A DNA stretch of 64,000 nt from Terrimonas ferruginea DSM 30193. Lineage in GTDB: Bacteria > Bacteroidota > Bacteroidia > Chitinophagales > Chitinophagaceae. This document shows, one piece after another, positions 20,538 to 29,109 of this stretch. The first letter of the stretch is position 1. Every line of letters begins with the position of its first letter. Under the pieces are notes generated by a model. That model was not told where the DNA came from. It did not search any database and saw only the letters and a program-made list of their open reading frames with translations. The stretch is taken from the NCBI RefSeq assembly GCF_000425585.1, contig NZ_KE384399.1, positions 412,996 to 476,995 on the forward strand, read 5' to 3'. A program made the position numbers and the translations under genes.

Positions 20538-21401
20538 ATGATCAGACTTTTCATATTTCTCACGCTGGCATTGCCTGCAATCGCCATCGCTCAAAGCAAT
20601 CAGCGTTATAAAATCGGCGTAATCGATCTGATGCTGCTGAAACGCCAAAAACTTGGTGCTATCGAATTGTCGAAACAAATCGGTGCGGATGGATTGGAAA
20701 TTGACATGGGTGGACTGGGCAATCGTCCCACCTTTGAAAACCAATTGCTCACGGATTCGATCCGGCAGCAATTTATCGACAAGGCAAAAGAGCAGCATAT
20801 TGAATTTTCTTCGGTGGCGATGACAGGTTATTATGCGCAATCATTCTGCAACCGGCAGGAATATATTCAATCGATACAAGACTGTATAACCACGATGAAA
20901 TTAATGGGCGTGAAAACGGCCTTCCTGCCGCTGGGTGTACAATGTGATCTGAAGAAAAATCCGGAGGTCCGTGATTCGGTGGTGGCCAGGCTGCGAGTTG
21001 CCGGCCGCATGGCCCAGGAAGCCGGGGTGGTAATTGCCATCGAAACGGCCTTGTCTGCTACCGAAGAAGTAGCATTGCTAAAAGAGATCGGTTCGGATGC
21101 GATCCGTATCTATTTCAACTTTTCCAATCCGCTTCGCGAAGGCCGCGATCTGTATAAAGAACTGAAAATCCTGGGCGCTAAAAGAATTGCCATGATCCAC
21201 GCCAGCAACAAGGACAGCGTGTGGCTGGAAAACGATCCGCAGATCGACATGAAAAAAGTAAAAAAGACCCTGGATAAAATGAAATGGCGCGGCTGGCTCG
21301 TGATCGAAAGAAGCCGCGATGCCCGCAAACCCCGCGACGTTAAAGGAAACTATGGCGCCAACGTGGCTTATCTGCGCCGGATTTTCCAAACCGGAAACTG
21401 A
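20538..21401 (+). CDS. Exported sugar-phosphate isomerase/epimerase-like TIM barrel
   Basis: A 287-residue protein of the xylose-isomerase-like TIM-barrel (AP endonuclease 2) family, but with an N-terminal signal peptide (MIRLFIFLTLALPAIAIAQS), so it should work in the periplasm. Family landmarks: GADGLEIDMGG (about 52), VAIETALSATEE (about 166, metal-ligand Glu), MIHASNKD (about 218, metal His) and WLVIERSRD (about 254, metal Glu). These residues suggest an intact divalent-metal site, so an isomerase, epimerase or hydro-lyase activity on a free sugar is possible. It is flanked by the esterase and the beta-helix protein, both exported. It starts 82 bp after the esterase, a wider gap than most in this run. 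Confidence 0.8.
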   Translation: MIRLFIFLTLALPAIAIAQSNQRYKIGVIDLMLLKRQKLGAIELSKQIGADGLEIDMGGLGNRPTFENQLLTDSIRQQFIDKAKEQHIEFSSVAMTGYYAQSFCNRQEYIQSIQDCITTMKLMGVKTAFLPLGVQCDLKKNPEVRDSVVARLRVAGRMAQEAGVVIAIETALSATEEVALLKEIGSDAIRIYFNFSNPLREGRDLYKELKILGAKRIAMIHASNKDSVWLENDPQIDMKKVKKTLDKMKWRGWLVIERSRDARKPRDVKGNYGANVAYLRRIFQTGN

Positions 21402-21524
21402 GGCCGGTATAGGAAAATTCTCCATCATTATACCCAATTCTTACATTTTTTAAGGTAAGGTCTGGCGGTAAATTTATTGCTTAATTGCCTGCTACTTAAG
21501 CACATTTATCGCATTAACGGTCAA

Positions 21525-23444
21525 ATGATGAAACGATTGCCTCTATGCCTTACGGTAGTGTTCCTGCTTATATTTACCATCTCTGCTCATTCAGCTGATA
21601 TTTATGTATCACCTGCAGGTGCCGACAACCAGGACGGAACCATCTCGCGTCCGCTGGCTACGGTCAATGCTGCATTGCGTATGGCCCGTGAATGGCGCCG
21701 GTTAAATGATCCACGTATTCAGGGAGGCATACGCATCGTTGTCAAAGGCGGCAATTATTTTCTTAATGAACCTGTTTTCATAAGACCCGAAGATACCGGC
21801 ACCGCCGATAGCCCGACAACCATCGAAGCCGCTCCGGGTGAAACACCCGTGATCAGCGGCGGCCGCAACATTACCGGATGGAAGAAAGCCGGTAGCGTAC
21901 CCGGACTTCCCGCTGCTGCGAAAGGAAAAGTGTGGGTAGCCGACGTTCCACTTGATGGCGGACGACCTGCCGAATTCCGCCAGCTCTGGATCAACGGACA
22001 AAAAGCTGTCCGCGCCCGCGATCGCAATGCCGACAGCATGAGCCGTATACTCAGTTGGAACAAAGCCGATCAAACCTGCCGCATTCCCTGGCCAGCAATA
22101 AAGGGATTGACGAATGCCCCGTCATTAGAAATGGTCATTCATCAGTGGTGGGCCATCGCCATTCTTCGTGTGAAAGAAATCAGGGTACAAGGTGACAGCG
22201 CACAACTTTTTTTTCATCAACCTGAAAGCCGCATCCAGAGCGAACATCCGTGGCCTGCGCCATGGATATCCAAAGAAACCGGCAACTCTGCTTTTTTTCT
22301 TGCCAATGCTGTTCAACTATTGGATCAACCCGGCGAATGGTTCCTCGATATCGGTGCAGCTAAAGTTTACTACTGGCCACGCAACGGTGAGGACCTGTCA
22401 GCAGCCAGCGTTATTGCCCCTTACCATGAAACACTTCTGCGCCTCGAAGGCACGATCGATCATCCGGTGAAATATGTCAACATCAAAGGCCTTCGCTTTC
22501 AACATACCGGTTGGTTGCGTCCATCCCGGCAAGGGCATGTGCCGCACCAGGCAGGACTTTATATGCTGGATGCGTACAAACTCAAAGTACCGGGTACACC
22601 CGATAAAAAATCATTGGAAAACCAGGCATGGGTTGGCCGGCCGGCTGCTGCCGTCGATATCCGTTTTGCCCATAACATCGGTATAGAAAATTGTTTGTTT
22701 GAACATCTTGCATCCACCGCACTCGACTTTGGCAAAGGCACACAGCAATCAATGATCCGCGGAAACCTGTTCGATGATATCGGCGGCACGGCCATTCTCG
22801 CCGGTGTTTTTTCTGAAGAACCGGTAGAAGTTCACCTGCCATACGACCCCACTGATCAACGTGAGTGGTGCCGCGCCATAGAGATCACCAATAACCTGAT
22901 CACCAATGCTACCAATGAAGATTGGGGTTGTGTGGGTATCGGCGCGGGTTTTGTCCGCGACATATTGATTGCGCATAATGAATTGGCTGAACTTTCTTAC
23001 ACGGGCATCAGTGTCGGCTGGGGCTGGACGCGTACGCTCAACGTGATGCGCAACAACCGCATTCTATCCAATAAAATTCATCATTACGGCAAACACATGT
23101 ACGATGTGGCAGCGATCTATACCTTATCTGCACAACCCGGTTCTGTGATCAGCGGCAATTATATCGACAGCATTTACGAAGCGCCTTATGCACATTTACC
23201 TGATCACTGGTTTTATCTCTATACGGACGAAGGGTCTTCTTTTTTCAATGTAAAAGATAACTGGACACCTGCTGAAAAATATTTACAAAACGCCAATGGT
23301 CCCGGCAATATATGGACGAATAACGGTCCCGCGGTAAAGGACAGTATTCGTCAGCAGGCGGGGTTGGAACCCGCATACCGTCATCTTTTGGAGGGAAGAA
23401 AGACGGCAGATAAAAACTGGCCCATCAATCAGGAGAAAAAATGA
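21525..23444 (+). CDS. Exported right-handed beta-helix protein, GH141-like
   Basis: I place the start at the ATG of MMKRLPLC, because the upstream TTG would put 16 extra residues before a normal signal peptide (cleavage near SAHSA). The mature protein, about 615 residues, opens with IYVSPAGADNQDGT and TIEAAPGETPVISGG, the N-terminal cap of Pfam-type right-handed parallel beta-helices. A beta-sandwich insertion follows at about 130-290, then coils with repeated NxL/IxN turns (ITNNLITNA, DILIAHNELAE, NRILSNKIHHYG). The overall plan matches GH141-type enzymes (fucosidase/xylanase family) better than pectate lyases. It is translationally coupled by 4 bp to the RhaM-like lipoprotein. The fold is sure; the activity is tentative. 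Confidence 0.75.
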   Translation: MMKRLPLCLTVVFLLIFTISAHSADIYVSPAGADNQDGTISRPLATVNAALRMAREWRRLNDPRIQGGIRIVVKGGNYFLNEPVFIRPEDTGTADSPTTIEAAPGETPVISGGRNITGWKKAGSVPGLPAAAKGKVWVADVPLDGGRPAEFRQLWINGQKAVRARDRNADSMSRILSWNKADQTCRIPWPAIKGLTNAPSLEMVIHQWWAIAILRVKEIRVQGDSAQLFFHQPESRIQSEHPWPAPWISKETGNSAFFLANAVQLLDQPGEWFLDIGAAKVYYWPRNGEDLSAASVIAPYHETLLRLEGTIDHPVKYVNIKGLRFQHTGWLRPSRQGHVPHQAGLYMLDAYKLKVPGTPDKKSLENQAWVGRPAAAVDIRFAHNIGIENCLFEHLASTALDFGKGTQQSMIRGNLFDDIGGTAILAGVFSEEPVEVHLPYDPTDQREWCRAIEITNNLITNATNEDWGCVGIGAGFVRDILIAHNELAELSYTGISVGWGWTRTLNVMRNNRILSNKIHHYGKHMYDVAAIYTLSAQPGSVISGNYIDSIYEAPYAHLPDHWFYLYTDEGSSFFNVKDNWTPAEKYLQNANGPGNIWTNNGPAVKDSIRQQAGLEPAYRHLLEGRKTADKNWPINQEKK

Positions 23445-24190
23445 AAACAAGCAATAACTTTTTTCGTGTACGTTCCCGGCTATTGGCAGCGATGCTGCTG
23501 ATAAGTATATTTTGTCTGAATGCGTGCAAAGAAACTACCTCCCCTGAAAATACAGCAGTCCGTCACAAAGCGGCATCGGCACATCCTTCCATAATCGAAC
23601 TGGTGGTTACACAACCCGACAACACCACAGCGGCACAGATAAAAAAGATCGCTGCGGAAGCAGGCATACCCGGCGGTTCGCTCTATCGCTGGAAGAATCA
23701 TTATTTCATTTTTGCCGTAATAGAAAAACCAGGTGCTTTCAAAAAGGCCATCAATACTTTACAGGGTGTAACGATTCGTGAATACCCGGATTATTTTTAT
23801 GCCTTTGATCGCAGCCGTTGCGCAACAACCGACAGCACCGGTGACGGCGGTGAATGGAAACATATCCTGCTGACCGCTGCGCTGGTGCCGGATACCTTAT
23901 TGCAACGCGAATACATGAACGCACACGCCACGCAGTTTGAGCAATGGCCGGAAGTGGCACAGGGATTCTGCCGTGCACAGTTCCGGCAGTTACTACTTTA
24001 CCGGAAAGATGATCAACTGGTTTTAGTGATCAGCATTCCGGCAGATAAAACCCTCGATGAATTGAATCCGCTTACTGCGAAAGATAATCCGCGCGTGGAT
24101 GAATGGAACCGGCAAATGAAAAAATACCAGGCAGGAATACCGGGTACTGATTCCTCGGAAGTTTGGGTGTTTCCAGAAGTTTTAAAATAA
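23441..24190 (+). CDS. L-rhamnose mutarotase-like lipoprotein
   Basis: A 249-residue protein with a signal sequence ending in a lipobox-like LNAC (Cys about 28), so probably a lipoprotein. The C-terminal part (about 145-245) looks like an L-rhamnose mutarotase (RhaM/YiiL) dimeric alpha-beta barrel: REYMNAHATQFEQWPEVAQG carries the conserved His, then LLLYRKDDQLVLVISI and VDEWNRQMKKYQAGIPG. The N-terminal part (about 48-125, IIELVVTQPDNTT to YPDYFYAFDR) could be a second ferredoxin-like half. RhaM normally acts in the cytosol on free rhamnose; here the enzyme would face the periplasm. It lies between the beta-helix gene (4-bp overlap) and a Gfo/Idh oxidoreductase. The resemblance is moderate. 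Confidence 0.65.
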   Translation: MKTSNNFFRVRSRLLAAMLLISIFCLNACKETTSPENTAVRHKAASAHPSIIELVVTQPDNTTAAQIKKIAAEAGIPGGSLYRWKNHYFIFAVIEKPGAFKKAINTLQGVTIREYPDYFYAFDRSRCATTDSTGDGGEWKHILLTAALVPDTLLQREYMNAHATQFEQWPEVAQGFCRAQFRQLLLYRKDDQLVLVISIPADKTLDELNPLTAKDNPRVDEWNRQMKKYQAGIPGTDSSEVWVFPEVLK

Positions 24191-24204
24191 ATAAACAGCA
24201 TAGC

Positions 24205-25299
24205 ATGTTACGATTAGGCATATTAGGTCTCGGTGAAGGAAGAAGCACGATATCGGCCGCCCTGCAAAGCAAGAAGATCGAACTTAAAAAAATCTGCGAT
24301 GTCAACGAAGCGCTTTGCAAACAACGTGCTTTGGAATTTGGTTTCGATCGGTACACAACCCGTTATGAAGACATGCTCGATGATCCGCAGATAGATGCAA
24401 TCGCGATTTATACACCGGATCACCTGCATGCCGATCATGTGAAGAAAGCATTACAACATGATAAACATGTTATCTGTACCAAACCTTTTATCGATGATCT
24501 CCGAGATGCCAAAGCCTTGCTGGACCTGCAAGAACAAACAGGGAAAAAAGTTTTTGTAGGACAAAGCTCCCGCTTCTTTGAGCCGGCCAAGCGCCAGCGC
24601 CAGGATTTTGAAGCCGGGGAAATAGGAGAGCTGATTACCATCGAAAGCAGCTACCATGCAGACCACCGCTGGTTCCTCGATAAAAAGTGGGCATTGGAAG
24701 AAAGCTTCAAGTGGTTGTACGGCGGTTTAAGTCATCCGGTAGATTTTATCAGGTGGTACCTGCCTGCTATCGAAGAAGTGATGGGCTATGGCATGATCAG
24801 TCCGAATGCCCGGAAAGCAGGACTGAAGAACGAGGATACCATGCATTTTATTTTTAAAGCAGCCGATGGCAGAATAGCACGTGTGAGTGGTGTTTACACT
24901 TCACCAATTCAGCCGGCATATCGTGAAAGTGGCATGACGACCGTGTTGCGTGGAACCGATGGCGCCAGCCAGGCAGATTACCACGAACTCCGTTATGCCA
25001 TCACCGACAAAACCGGCGAGGAAAAAACGATCACCTGGGGCGACAGCACGATAAAGTATTATTTCAGGTTTGAAGGGCAAAGCCATCACGCCGGAGAATA
25101 CCAGAACTACTTGGAGTATTTCGCGGATTCCATCAAAGATGGATTTACGGCTTATCCCGATATGCGCGAAGGAATCGGTACGGTTGCTTTATTGCAGGCA
25201 ATGGATAAAAGTCTGCAGACAGGACAACCCGTGAAGATCGCGGATATTCTTGCCGGATATGGATTACCATCATTGGGAGCGCTGACCTCCCGCAAATAA
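24205..25299 (+). CDS. Gfo/Idh/MocA family oxidoreductase
   Basis: The chosen start is the ATG of MLRLGILGLGEG, which puts the Rossmann motif GLGEG at residues 7-11; an earlier in-frame ATG would overlap the previous gene by 28 bp. The protein is 364 residues and cytosolic. Visible are IAIYTPDHLHADH (about 67-79) and CTKPF (about 92, variant of the EKP motif with the cofactor/catalytic Lys), followed by the C-terminal mixed sheet with GGLSHPVDFIRWYLP. It should oxidise or reduce a sugar or inositol with NAD(P). D-apiose dehydrogenase is a member of this family and would fit the downstream module, but nothing in the sequence singles that out. An SSS symporter follows after 12 bp. Confidence 0.88.
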   Translation: MLRLGILGLGEGRSTISAALQSKKIELKKICDVNEALCKQRALEFGFDRYTTRYEDMLDDPQIDAIAIYTPDHLHADHVKKALQHDKHVICTKPFIDDLRDAKALLDLQEQTGKKVFVGQSSRFFEPAKRQRQDFEAGEIGELITIESSYHADHRWFLDKKWALEESFKWLYGGLSHPVDFIRWYLPAIEEVMGYGMISPNARKAGLKNEDTMHFIFKAADGRIARVSGVYTSPIQPAYRESGMTTVLRGTDGASQADYHELRYAITDKTGEEKTITWGDSTIKYYFRFEGQSHHAGEYQNYLEYFADSIKDGFTAYPDMREGIGTVALLQAMDKSLQTGQPVKIADILAGYGLPSLGALTSRK

Positions 25300-25311
25300 G
25301 AAAGCTGCTGC

Positions 25312-26892
25312 ATGAATAATATACTTGCCAAATTGCAAACGGTTGACTACGCCATCGTGATCGCGTACCTCCTGATCCTGCTTTACATCGGGTATCGCGC
25401 CAGTTTTGGCCGGAAGAAAAAAGAAGGAGAGACCCTGTTCCTCGCCGGTAATTCACTCAACTGGCACAGCATCGGTTTTAATATGTGGGGCACGAATGTT
25501 GGTCCTTCCATGCTGCTGGCCTTTGCCAGTATTGGTTACAGCACGGGGATTGTAGCAGGTAATTTTGAATGGTATGCTTTCGTGTTTTTGTTTTTACTGG
25601 CGATGGTCTTTGCCCCGCGTTACCTGGCGAGTAAAGTAACAACCATGCCCGAATTCATGGGCAAGAAGTACGGCGACGATACACGCAATATTCTTGCGTG
25701 GTATGCACTGATCAAAATATTGATCTCGTGGCTTTCGCTGGGTTTGTTTGCCGGAGGTTTTCTTGTACGGCAGGTACTCGGTATCCCGATGTGGCAGTCG
25801 GTGATCGTGCTGGTGTTGTTTGCCGGTCTGTTTGCTTTTGCCGGAGGGCTGCGTGCCATCGCCCGTGTGAATGTTTTCCAGATGATCCTGCTCATTGCCG
25901 TTTCTTTGTTGCTCGCCATTCTCGGCATTCAGAAGGTGGGTGGCATCTCCGAACTTTTTCATAAAGCGCCCTCCGAATACTGGAACCTGTTCCGTCCTGC
26001 CAGCGATCCCAAGTATCCCTGGTATGCTATCTTATTGGGTTATCCTGTTGCTGCAGTCGCTTTCTTTTGTACCGATCAGGCGATGGTGCAGTCTGTTCTC
26101 GGCGCACGTAATCTCGAACAGGGGCAACTGGGCGTGAGTTTTATCGGCTGGCTGAAAATTTTATCCTTACCGTTATTCATCATTCCCGGCATCATCTGTT
26201 TTGAATTGTTTCCCAATTTGTCAAGCCCCGACGAAGCTTACATGACGCTTGTCACCAACTTGTTTCCTCCGGGATTAAATGGATTGGTGATCGTGGTATT
26301 GATTGCGGTATTAGTCGGCACGATAGGCTCTTCATTGAACGCTTTGAGTACGGTCTTTACCACAGATCTGTATGTAAAGAAGATCAATCCCAATGCCACT
26401 TCGAAGCAAATCATCCGCATGGGACGCATCACGGTAATTGCGGGTTGTTTGTTTGCGGTAGGCATGGCCATTGCCATCGACAGCATTCGCGGGTTGAATT
26501 TATTTGATGTATTCCAGGCGGTGCTCGGCTTTATTGCGCCACCACTTTCCGTGGTGTTCCTGATCGCCGTATTCTGGAAACGGACTACGCGTCTCGCGGT
26601 GAACTTTACCTTGTCGATCGGCTCTGCTATTAGCCTGGGTATCGGTATTTTGTATTTGTGGGTTTTCCCTGCCGATCAATATTCCTTCTGGCCGCACTAT
26701 ATGATGTTGTCTTTTTACATTTTTGCGGGTCTGTTGTTCCTGGCGGTTGTTATTTCCCTGGTCGGTAAAACATCTGCCACTGCTATCCTCAGCAATGACG
26801 TATTACCCAAAGCTACGCCACTGGTTTGGCGCGTATGGATCGCGCTGATCATCGTCATGATTTCCTTATACATTTTCTTTAATGGTTTTTAA
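25312..26892 (+). CDS. Sodium:solute symporter (SSS family, SGLT-like)
   Basis: A 526-residue membrane protein with about 14 hydrophobic segments. Typical pieces are VDYAIVIAYLLILLYIGYRA (TM1), NMWGTNVGPSMLLAFASIGY, FTTDLYVKKINPNATSKQ, GSSLNALSTVFTTDLY (TM8 sodium site), and FIAPPLSVVFLIAVFWKR. The FxTDxY and PPLSVVFL motifs are closer to SGLT-type sugar transporters than the other two SSS genes in this window. It is immediately followed by GH78, so it could import rhamnose or another sugar released by the neighbouring enzymes. Confidence 0.92.
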   Translation: MNNILAKLQTVDYAIVIAYLLILLYIGYRASFGRKKKEGETLFLAGNSLNWHSIGFNMWGTNVGPSMLLAFASIGYSTGIVAGNFEWYAFVFLFLLAMVFAPRYLASKVTTMPEFMGKKYGDDTRNILAWYALIKILISWLSLGLFAGGFLVRQVLGIPMWQSVIVLVLFAGLFAFAGGLRAIARVNVFQMILLIAVSLLLAILGIQKVGGISELFHKAPSEYWNLFRPASDPKYPWYAILLGYPVAAVAFFCTDQAMVQSVLGARNLEQGQLGVSFIGWLKILSLPLFIIPGIICFELFPNLSSPDEAYMTLVTNLFPPGLNGLVIVVLIAVLVGTIGSSLNALSTVFTTDLYVKKINPNATSKQIIRMGRITVIAGCLFAVGMAIAIDSIRGLNLFDVFQAVLGFIAPPLSVVFLIAVFWKRTTRLAVNFTLSIGSAISLGIGILYLWVFPADQYSFWPHYMMLSFYIFAGLLFLAVVISLVGKTSATAILSNDVLPKATPLVWRVWIALIIVMISLYIFFNGF

Positions 26893-26914
26893 TATGCATA
26901 CTTGCCAACAATTG

Positions 26915-29086
26915 ATGAAGAAATATCGCCGTCGCGCATTATTTACTATTGCAGCATTGCTGTTTGTGGTTTTTGCAGAAGCGCAACAGGCCACGTGGAT
27001 CTGGTATCCCGGCGATTTCGAGATCGTACTTTCCAACAAAGTGCAGAATCGCCGTACCGAACGCGGCACTTTTTTTCCTGTTTTCTGGAAAATTGATAAC
27101 CATTACGTGTTGATGGATTTTCATAAAGTGGTAGAAGTGGCGGCGCCGGAAGAGGTGGAGATTTTTGCGGAAGGTCAGTACAATGTAAAGCTGGATGGCA
27201 AACCCTTTGAAGGAAGTCCTTCGAAAATCACGCTGCCCGCGGGTAAACACAAGATAAATATCAAAGTTTTTAACCAGGCCGAAGTGCCGGCTGTTTTTAT
27301 CAAAGGAAGAACGATTGTTTCCGATGCTTCCTGGCTCGTAACGTTTGAAGACAAAGAATGGATCGACGAAACGGGTAAGACATCTGACATTTCTGCTACC
27401 AATTGGCTGCAGGCCGGTAGCTGGAATTTCAATACACCGGCTCAACGTCCTTCGCAATTCCGTTTGCCGGTGCGGCCACTCTCTGCTAAGTCGGTGGAGA
27501 AGGTTGCCGGCGGGCAGGTGATCGACTTCGGTCGCGAGACTTTTGGTTTTGTACGGTTGCACGGCGTGAAAGGGAAAGGCAATCTTTCACTCTATTATGG
27601 GGAGTCCCGCGAAGAGGCATTGTCCACCACGCATTGCGAAACGCTCGATCGTTTTCATTTCGATGCGCCGCAATCCATCGATACGATACCTACCTTGTCA
27701 AAGGCGTTCCGGTATGTGTTTATCCAGGGTGATCCCGGCCTTACACTTGATTCCGTTTCCTTATTATACGAATACGCCGATGTGAAAGAGCGTGGAAATT
27801 TTCGTTGCAATGATGAAGAGATCAACCGCATTTATGACGTAGCCCGCTACACTTTCGAACTCAACACCAGGGAGTTTTTCATAGATGGTATTAAACGCGA
27901 CCGCTGGGTTTGGAGCGGCGACGCCTACCAGAGCTACCTGATGAATTATTATTCCTATTTCGATCAGCCGACTGTTGAGCGAACGATGATGGCGCTGCGT
28001 GGTAAAGATCCCGTTACCTCGCACATCAACACGATCATGGATTACACGTTTTATTGGTTCCTCGGTATCTATGACTATTACCTGTACACCGGTGATCAGA
28101 CGTTCATCAAACAATTTTATCCGCGCATGAAAAGCCTGATGGATTACTGCCTCGGCCGTCGCGATCAAAACGGTTGGATGTCGGGACTCGCCGGTGATTG
28201 GGTTTTCATCGACTGGGCAACTGGTTTGAGTAAAAAAGGCGCCGTCAGTTTTGAGCAACTGTTGTTATGCCGCAGTCTCGAAACCATGGCGATCTGTGCG
28301 GGGATTGCGGGCGATAAAACAGCCGGGGCGGATTACAACCAGCAGGCCGCTTCGCTTCGTCAGCAATTCTTTGCCACTTACTGGAATCCTTCCAAACAGG
28401 CACTCGTACACAGCCTGGTGGATGGAAAGCAAACCGATAACGTTACGCGTTACGCCAACATGTTCTCCATTTTCTTTGATTATTTCAATGCCGCACAAAA
28501 ACAAGCGGTGAAAAATTCGGTGTTGCTCAATCCCAATGTACAAAAGATCACTACACCGTATATGCGCTTCTACGAGCTGGAAGCTTTGTGCGCCATGGGT
28601 GAACAGGATTTCGTCAGAAAAGAAATGAAAAGCTACTGGGGCGGCATGCTGCGGCTAGGTGCTACTTCTTTTTGGGAAGAATATGATCCTTCCAAAAAGG
28701 AAGGCGAACACTATGCGATGTATGGTCGCCCCTTCGGCAAAAGTTTGTGTCATGCCTGGGGCGCCAGCCCGATTTATTTGTTAGGGAAATATTATCTCGG
28801 CGTAAAGCCGCTGACGGCGGGTTATGCAACCTATGAAGTGGCTCCCGTGCTCGGCGGGCTGCAATGGATGGAAGGGAAAGTACCTACGCCACAGGGCGAT
28901 ATCGAATTGTACTGCAATACAAAACAAGTAAAAATGAAATCACCTGCCGGTGAGGGTGTATTGAAACTGAAAAGCAAAAACAAGCCTTCCGGTAAAAACA
29001 TCGAGCTGACACAAACGGCTCCCGATACGTATGAGGTCAAAATCCTGCCCGGTGTACAATATGACATCCGTTACCAGGCTTTGTAA
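26915..29086 (+). CDS. Exported alpha-L-rhamnosidase (GH78), compact form
   Basis: I prefer the ATG of MKKYRRRA, which gives a classic signal peptide ending VFAEAQQ; ATGs at 26882 and 26894 are alternatives, and the first overlaps the symporter. The protein is about 723 residues, a shorter GH78 layout: beta-sandwich domains, then the barrel with FFIDGIKRDRWVWSGD (about 320, the DxxxRxR/ERxxWxGD active-site motif in its short-form variant) and GATSFWEEYDPS (about 583, base Glu). The Glu of the usual CPQRxER motif is Asp here, which is common in this subgroup. It should remove terminal alpha-L-rhamnose. It is followed 23 bp later by GH127. Confidence 0.88.
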   Translation: MKKYRRRALFTIAALLFVVFAEAQQATWIWYPGDFEIVLSNKVQNRRTERGTFFPVFWKIDNHYVLMDFHKVVEVAAPEEVEIFAEGQYNVKLDGKPFEGSPSKITLPAGKHKINIKVFNQAEVPAVFIKGRTIVSDASWLVTFEDKEWIDETGKTSDISATNWLQAGSWNFNTPAQRPSQFRLPVRPLSAKSVEKVAGGQVIDFGRETFGFVRLHGVKGKGNLSLYYGESREEALSTTHCETLDRFHFDAPQSIDTIPTLSKAFRYVFIQGDPGLTLDSVSLLYEYADVKERGNFRCNDEEINRIYDVARYTFELNTREFFIDGIKRDRWVWSGDAYQSYLMNYYSYFDQPTVERTMMALRGKDPVTSHINTIMDYTFYWFLGIYDYYLYTGDQTFIKQFYPRMKSLMDYCLGRRDQNGWMSGLAGDWVFIDWATGLSKKGAVSFEQLLLCRSLETMAICAGIAGDKTAGADYNQQAASLRQQFFATYWNPSKQALVHSLVDGKQTDNVTRYANMFSIFFDYFNAAQKQAVKNSVLLNPNVQKITTPYMRFYELEALCAMGEQDFVRKEMKSYWGGMLRLGATSFWEEYDPSKKEGEHYAMYGRPFGKSLCHAWGASPIYLLGKYYLGVKPLTAGYATYEVAPVLGGLQWMEGKVPTPQGDIELYCNTKQVKMKSPAGEGVLKLKSKNKPSGKNIELTQTAPDTYEVKILPGVQYDIRYQAL

Positions 29087-29109
29087 GAATCGTTATAAAA
29101 AATAATGCA

